DNA of 22,854 bases from Deltaproteobacteria bacterium (lineage in GTDB: Bacteria > Desulfobacterota > DSM-4660 > Desulfatiglandales > HGW-15): NCBI GenBank assembly GCA_030671095.1, contig DAOVAK010000003.1, positions 1 to 22,854 on the forward strand, given 5' to 3'. Shown here one piece after another: positions 17,891 through 22,854 of this stretch; position 1 is the first letter of the stretch, and each line of letters starts with the position of its first letter. The position numbers and the translations under genes were made by a program. The notes below the pieces were generated by a model. The model had not been told where the DNA came from. It did not search any database and was given only the letters and a program-made list of their open reading frames with translations.

Positions 17891-17944
17891 TGGTTTTTCA
17901 CCCAAGGGAGTGGGTTACCAAAAAAGCATACCCTTGGATTTTTT
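17891..17944 (+). promoter_or_regulatory. groES leader with two mutually exclusive hairpins
   Basis: Hairpin A pairs accca (17900-17904) with tgggt (17911-17915), possibly lengthened by tggt (17891-17894) with acca (17917-17920). Hairpin B pairs ccaaggg (17902-17908) with cccttgg (17931-17937) and is followed by a run of six T (17939-17944), like an intrinsic terminator. The two share bases 17902-17904, so only one can form at a time, as in attenuators. The groES ribosome site lies 17 nt past the T run. Confidence 0.5.
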
Positions 17945-17976
17945 GCTAAATAATTAAGAGAAGGAGGATTTGAGTG

Positions 17977-18282
17977 ATGAAGATTAAGCCATTAAGTGAC
18001 AGGGTTCTGGTTCTCAGGATTGAGGAGGATGAGGAGACCGGTGGAGGTATCATTATCCCGGATACGGCAAAGGAGAAACCTCAAGAGGGCAAGGTGGTCG
18101 CTGCTGGACCTGGAAGACTGGATGAGAATGGAAAGAGGATTCCCATGTCGGTGAAGAAGAATGACCGGATTCTGTTTGGGAAATATGCGGGCACAGAGAT
18201 CCAGATTGAAGGTCTGGAGCATATCATCATGCGAGAAGATGACATCCTGGGTATTGTGGAAAAGAAGAAGAAGGGGAGGTGA
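17977..18282 (+). CDS. groS: Co-chaperonin GroES
   Basis: GroES caps the GroEL ring and encloses folding substrates. The 101 residues carry the family features: N-terminal [12 protein letters not shown], the mobile loop [20 protein letters not shown] (about 16-35), which touches GroEL, the [10 protein letters not shown] turn, and the C-terminal [18 protein letters not shown]. An aaggagga site at 17961-17968 lies 8 nt before ATG 17977; a GTG immediately before it would add one Met. It is the first gene of a two-gene operon, 6 bp before groEL. Confidence 0.98.
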   Translation: MKIKPLSDRVLVLRIEEDEETGGGIIIPDTAKEKPQEGKVVAAGPGRLDENGKRIPMSVKKNDRILFGKYAGTEIQIEGLEHIIMREDDILGIVEKKKKGR

Positions 18283-19911
<1,629 letters not shown>

Positions 19912-19930
19912 TCCCCCTCACGAAACATTG

Positions 19931-19971
19931 GCCCGAGCAGGCGCACTACCCTGTTCGGGCTTAACTGTTTT
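19931..19971 (+). terminator. Intrinsic terminator of groESL
   Basis: gcccgagcagg (19931-19941) pairs with cctgttcgggc (19950-19960), an 11-bp stem with one G-U pair and an 8-nt loop, followed by the T-rich ttaactgtttt. It lies 19 bp after the groEL stop. Confidence 0.88.
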
Positions 19972-20001
19972 GCTCGATTGCTTAACAGGATGGTTCACGC
20001 T

Positions 20002-20067
20002 CTGGAGGCCATCCCAATTTTTTCCCTCCGGCCTGTAAGCCCTACGGGCTGGAAGCGGGGCTGGAGG
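20002..20067 (+). promoter_or_regulatory. Alternative stem-loops upstream of the 20150 gene
   Basis: ctggagg occurs twice (20002-20008 and 20061-20067). The segment cctccgg at 20025-20031 can pair with either copy (one G-U pair each). In the downstream fold the stem extends to nine pairs (cctccggcc with ggctggagg, 20059-20067) and encloses a small hairpin agccc (20038-20042)/gggct (20046-20050). It lies 83 bp before the start of the next gene. It might be a leader switch or simply an unrelated palindrome-rich repeat. Confidence 0.4.
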
Positions 20068-20149
20068 CAAGCCGATATCTATTACCGACAAATTTGGACG
20101 TAGCCGTATCCCTTAGAAGAGACCAGCTAACTTGCGTCTATTTTCTACT

Positions 20150-20518
20150 ATGAATGATAAATTAGGAAGAGAAGAACTGAGGGCTGAAATTGAGCGGGGA
20201 CATTTTGCGAGAGCGGCCCTCGTGGCAGCCTCCCTCGGGGTTGGTGAAGAGGAGCTGGGGGAGCTGAGGCTCAAGGCCTTGTGGCAGATGTCAGCCGTTA
20301 ACAGGAATGGGCCAGGGACAAAGCGGCTTGCCCAGGAATATGGGTTTTCCAAAAAGGAACTGGGACAGACCCTGCGGCAATATGCTGACAAGATGAAAGA
20401 CGAGGGAGATATCAAGCCCCTTGAACCTTGTTATGACAACAACACCAGCAAGTACCTCACCTATGAGGAATGGCTGGATCGCTTTTTGAGCAACTGGGAC
20501 AAATTGCCAGAGTCCTGA
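20150..20518 (+). CDS. Hypothetical protein, likely helical
   Basis: I do not recognise this 122-residue protein. It starts MNDKLGREELRAEIERGHFA and is rich in Ala, Leu, Glu and Lys in the first half, which suggests bundled helices. The middle, RNGPGTKRLAQEYGFSKKEL, has the look of a helix-turn-helix (RLAQEYGFSKKELGQTL), and the end contains CYDNNTSKYLTYEEWLDRF with a lone Cys. I chose ATG 20150, but no Shine-Dalgarno precedes it; a TTG at 20132 (in frame, six residues longer) has a weak agaaga site 12-14 nt upstream. A 194-bp gap leads to the next gene. A DNA- or RNA-binding role is only a guess. Confidence 0.7.
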   Translation: MNDKLGREELRAEIERGHFARAALVAASLGVGEEELGELRLKALWQMSAVNRNGPGTKRLAQEYGFSKKELGQTLRQYADKMKDEGDIKPLEPCYDNNTSKYLTYEEWLDRFLSNWDKLPES

Positions 20519-20712
20519 TTCGTTTCTTTTGCCCTTCTCAATTGCGCCAAGTGCAGAAAGGCTTTTCTTTGAAGCCACATTCTGGTAGAAAGAATCCCGT
20601 TCAACACGCCACTTTTGTTTTTCCAAACAACCAACGTCATATCCGCCCGCAACGGGTGCGGGAGCAGGTATCCAGAACTGGAGTCATACACAATTTCCTT
20701 TAGGGAAGAGGG
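20519..20712. other. Non-coding gap with a short hairpin
   Basis: A hairpin (cccgca 20646-20651 with tgcggg 20657-20662, 5-nt loop) is the only structure I see. It has no T tract, so it is not an obvious terminator. Confidence 0.35.
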
Positions 20713-22452
20713 GTGCAGAGATTGCAAAAGCAAGGAAATGAAGAGGGTTCTGGGGCCAGGGCTGAGAAGCCTGTCTCGACTGAACATGAAGGTCTCATGA
20801 AGGACCTTCATGCCCTGACGGGTAGCAAAATCCTTGGTCGCATTATGGAACAGAAGAACCCCCGAAAAATGGTTCAGTCCCTCTCGTCTGGCGATTTTTT
20901 TTGGCTGGTCAACAAGGTTGGTGAAGAGGAGTGTCTTGCTCTCTTGGAATTGGCATCCGAGGCCCAGTGGCAGTATCTGCTGGACCTGGAGATCTGGAGA
21001 AAAGATCGGCTGGACATGGAACAAACCTCGGCTTGGATCAAAAGACTTCAACAGGCCGATTCCAAACGACTCGTCAGTTGGTTATTTGGCCAGGGAGAAG
21101 CCCTTGCCTCTTACCACCTTTTCAAAAGTATGGAGGTGATTGTCCTAGACAAAGACGATGAGGCCTATGATCTTCCAGAGGGTTTTTTTAGCCTAGATGG
21201 CGTGTTTCACATCAGGGTCACCGATTCTGAGTATCGAGAGACCATCGAGAATATCATAAGAGAGATGGCCAGGGGGGATAACGTCCGGTACCAGGCATTT
21301 CTAACGAGCCTAGCGGGTCTTCTGCCTGCTGAGATGGAGGAGGAGATGTTTAGGTTGAGGAATGTGCGCCTTGCGGAGCACGGTTTCCTTCCCTTTGAAG
21401 AGGCCATGTCGGTTTATGCCCCTCTGGATCCCGGTGCACTGAGTCCTGAGAAACCAGAGGCGTTGCCAGATATTTTTGAGGATGAAGAAATGCGGGCCAT
21501 GGTTCCTGCACTTCCCCTTTATCACACCGAGACAGAAAACATGTTGACAGAGGTCGCATACAAGACCGAGGATCCCGTTTTCATGGATAAGATTCGCCTC
21601 GAGTTTGCGGGTCTTTGCAACCAGATCATGTCGGCAGACGGGCTTTTAGTCCCTGAACTTGATGTGCTGGTCAGGACGTGTCAGAAGGTGGCAAGGGTTC
21701 TAAACCTGGCTCTGGAGAGGCTGTGTGGGAAAGACGTGTCCAAAGCCAAACAGGTCCTCAGGACCCGCTCCTTTGTTGACCTTTTTCGGGTTGGTTTTGG
21801 CCTGACGCTGAAATTGAAGTGGGAAGCAGAGCGTTGGTTAAAGGAAAGCTGGTTCTTTGGCCAGGGTTTAGATACCGACTTCTGGGGAGAACATTGGGGA
21901 GGAATCCTCGCAGGCATATTGGGGGAAAGACCTCGGTATTACCTGGGCCTGAGAGGAATGGAAGCATACAAGGATTTTGAATGGCTCTCTGAGTTGGGTG
22001 AGTCTCTTAAGGAACTCCGTCGTCTGATGGTATTGGATGGCCTCATAGAACAACTAGCAGAGTCTTACCCCATGGATGAAGGGTTAATGGGTTCCCCAGA
22101 GGTGACCTTTCGTCCACTTCTTTTCAACCTCTGGAGCCGTCTTTTGTTAGACCTCCGGCCCTCCTTTTCGGGGCTTTCCCTTGAGCAGGCAAAGACGCTG
22201 TTAAAACGACTAAGAGCCGGCAGCGAGAAGCCGCCCTATGATATGCCAGGGTTTGAAGAGATCTTTGTCAAGGATTTTATGTCCTATGCCCTGAATGCGG
22301 ACCTTGAGGCCGCATCTATCCTCAGGGATACCATGTCTTTCATCTGGCATGAATTTCGAGAAGAATATGAATGGGTAGTTTTGGATGATCTGGATGCCAG
22401 ATACTCGAAATTTATTTCGATCCTGCCCGCTCGCGGAGTTGCTCCTCAGTAA
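20713..22452 (+). CDS. DUF6178-like large hypothetical protein
   Basis: This 579-residue protein resembles the DUF6178 family, which I know only from Desulfobacterota and relatives and which has no assigned function. It is soluble, with no signal peptide or membrane helix, and is mostly helical: long stretches such as EWLSELGESLKELRRLMVLD suggest repeated helix pairs, and many Trp and Leu residues make a large hydrophobic core. The first 25 or so residues are low-complexity. The start is GTG 20713 with agggaagagg just before it; the next in-frame start is ATG 20797, which would remove 28 disordered-looking residues. It converges with the small gene at 22412-22627, overlapping its 3' end by 41 bp. 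The family assignment is from memory and tentative. Confidence 0.65.
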   Translation: MQRLQKQGNEEGSGARAEKPVSTEHEGLMKDLHALTGSKILGRIMEQKNPRKMVQSLSSGDFFWLVNKVGEEECLALLELASEAQWQYLLDLEIWRKDRLDMEQTSAWIKRLQQADSKRLVSWLFGQGEALASYHLFKSMEVIVLDKDDEAYDLPEGFFSLDGVFHIRVTDSEYRETIENIIREMARGDNVRYQAFLTSLAGLLPAEMEEEMFRLRNVRLAEHGFLPFEEAMSVYAPLDPGALSPEKPEALPDIFEDEEMRAMVPALPLYHTETENMLTEVAYKTEDPVFMDKIRLEFAGLCNQIMSADGLLVPELDVLVRTCQKVARVLNLALERLCGKDVSKAKQVLRTRSFVDLFRVGFGLTLKLKWEAERWLKESWFFGQGLDTDFWGEHWGGILAGILGERPRYYLGLRGMEAYKDFEWLSELGESLKELRRLMVLDGLIEQLAESYPMDEGLMGSPEVTFRPLLFNLWSRLLLDLRPSFSGLSLEQAKTLLKRLRAGSEKPPYDMPGFEEIFVKDFMSYALNADLEAASILRDTMSFIWHEFREEYEWVVLDDLDARYSKFISILPARGVAPQ

Positions 22453-22627
22453 AACAGGCCGTGCACGTTTTGCCCCATAGGGAGAATGTGTTGTTTTCTT
22501 TGTAGAGCTTTACATGCTCGTAGCCATCTTTGATAAGTTCTTTTAGTGCCGAGACGGGAATGGAGATCCCTTCAATATTTACGTCGCCTTGATCGTTCTT
22601 GCCAGAAATTAGTTCCTCAATCTTCAT
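22412..22627 (-). CDS. Small CxxC hypothetical protein, antisense overlap with the DUF6178-like gene
   Basis: This 71-residue protein starts MKIEELISGKNDQGDVNIEG and has a CxxC pair (Cys55 and Cys58 in GKTCTACFTEEQL) near its end, which could bind a metal or act in redox. I do not recognise the family. It is supported by a good ribosome site, ggaggt at about 22637-22642 on the complement, 9 nt before ATG 22627. A TTG two codons earlier is also in frame. The last 41 bp (22412-22452) are coding on both strands. The arrangement suggests tail-to-tail transcription with no terminator visible between the genes. Confidence 0.7.
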   Translation of the reverse strand: MKIEELISGKNDQGDVNIEGISIPVSALKELIKDGYEHVKLYKENNTFSLWGKTCTACFTEEQLRERAGSK

Positions 22628-22682
22628 TAACAAATACCTCCATATATCAGGATTTATTTTGAAGTCAAAAACCTTGTCCTCC

Positions 22683-22695
22683 CCCGCATAGCGGG
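22683..22695. repeat. Small palindrome upstream of the CxxC gene
   Basis: cccgc (22683-22687) pairs with gcggg (22691-22695) around a 3-nt loop. Only 5 bp, so it may be chance; it sits 56 bp upstream of the small gene's start. Confidence 0.3.
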
Positions 22696-22754
22696 ATCTT
22701 CGATGGGCCAGGTCAGAAATTCTTGGCTTTGCCGGTAAAGATAGTGAGCTGTTT

Positions 22755-22854
22755 TGGAGTACTGGAGTATTGGCGTGTTGGAAAAAGCTAAAACCCGAAT
22801 TTCAACTTGAATAAGTCCTTATCATTACTCCATTACTCCACCACTCCATTACTC
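22755..22854. repeat. Inverted octamer repeat array at the window end
   Basis: Left half: tggagtac, tggagtat, tggcgtgt, tgg (22755-22781). Right half, opposite orientation: cattactc, cattactc, caccactc, cattactc (22823-22854), running off the end of the window. The two halves are complementary copies of one 8-nt unit, separated by 41 nt. The unit recurs at 33-51. Confidence 0.88.

Noticed and set aside
17744..17976. CIRCE operator for groESL
   Set aside because: Neither TTAGCACTC nor GAGTGCTAA, nor a close pair, is found in this gap.
22628..22680. -35/-10 promoter for the small - strand gene
   Set aside because: A TTGACT lies about 30 nt upstream, but the candidate -10 (tatgga) at 17-nt spacing is poor and would overlap the ribosome site.

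Overview
The window reads as a chromosomal segment of an uncultured or anaerobic Desulfobacterota (deltaproteobacterial) organism. The pointers are a ZapB-ZapA-RNase Y gene order, a large BadF/BcrA-type activase with a HgdB-like partner (a strict-anaerobe family), a COG0731 radical SAM enzyme, a protein that looks like the DUF6178 family, and intergenic DNA full of short-period degenerate repeats. This placement is inference; there is no rRNA or other phylogenetic marker beyond the housekeeping proteins. All genes but the last small one lie on the + strand, and none looks phage- or transposase-related.

Layout. 1-2045: the end of an ATP synthase operon (atpD, atpC) closed by a strong intrinsic terminator. 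2149-2703: a zapB-like and zapA pair for Z-ring assembly. 2704-3224: an AT-rich gene-free stretch carrying a possible structured RNA and a frameshifted gene remnant on the - strand. 3225-4799: rny. 4808-4932: a heptamer repeat array with 20-bp inverted arms. 4950-5369: a small '4-fold beta flower' protein. 5478-8162: polA with all three activities intact. 8163-8616: a nonamer repeat array, a structured element and a second heptamer array. 8617-9534: a radical SAM protein. 9535-9818: another inverted heptamer array.

9819-17743 is probably one transcription unit: a 1043-residue protein with two activase domains plus a DUF2229-like region, a 456-residue HgdB-like Fe-S protein, an RNase G-type ribonuclease (overlapping the previous gene by 4 bp), and a membrane M48 protease with TPRs. 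The first two look like the two halves of a protein that many anaerobes carry as one fused chain. 17805-19960 is the groES-groEL operon with a recognisable promoter, a leader with alternative hairpins and an intrinsic terminator, but no CIRCE. 20002-20067 is a leader-like stretch where one strand segment can pair with either of two copies of the same heptamer. 20150-22452 holds a conserved-looking hypothetical protein and a large DUF6178-like protein. A 71-residue CxxC protein on the - strand converges on it and overlaps its 3' end by 41 bp.

The most unusual thing here is not a protein. At least five intergenic gaps hold short degenerate tandem arrays of period 7, 8 or 9-10. Most of them flip orientation part way so that the two halves could fold back on each other, and the same unit recurs in distant gaps (GAATGAC near 4.9 and 8.6 kb; TGGAGTRT near 0 and 22.8 kb).
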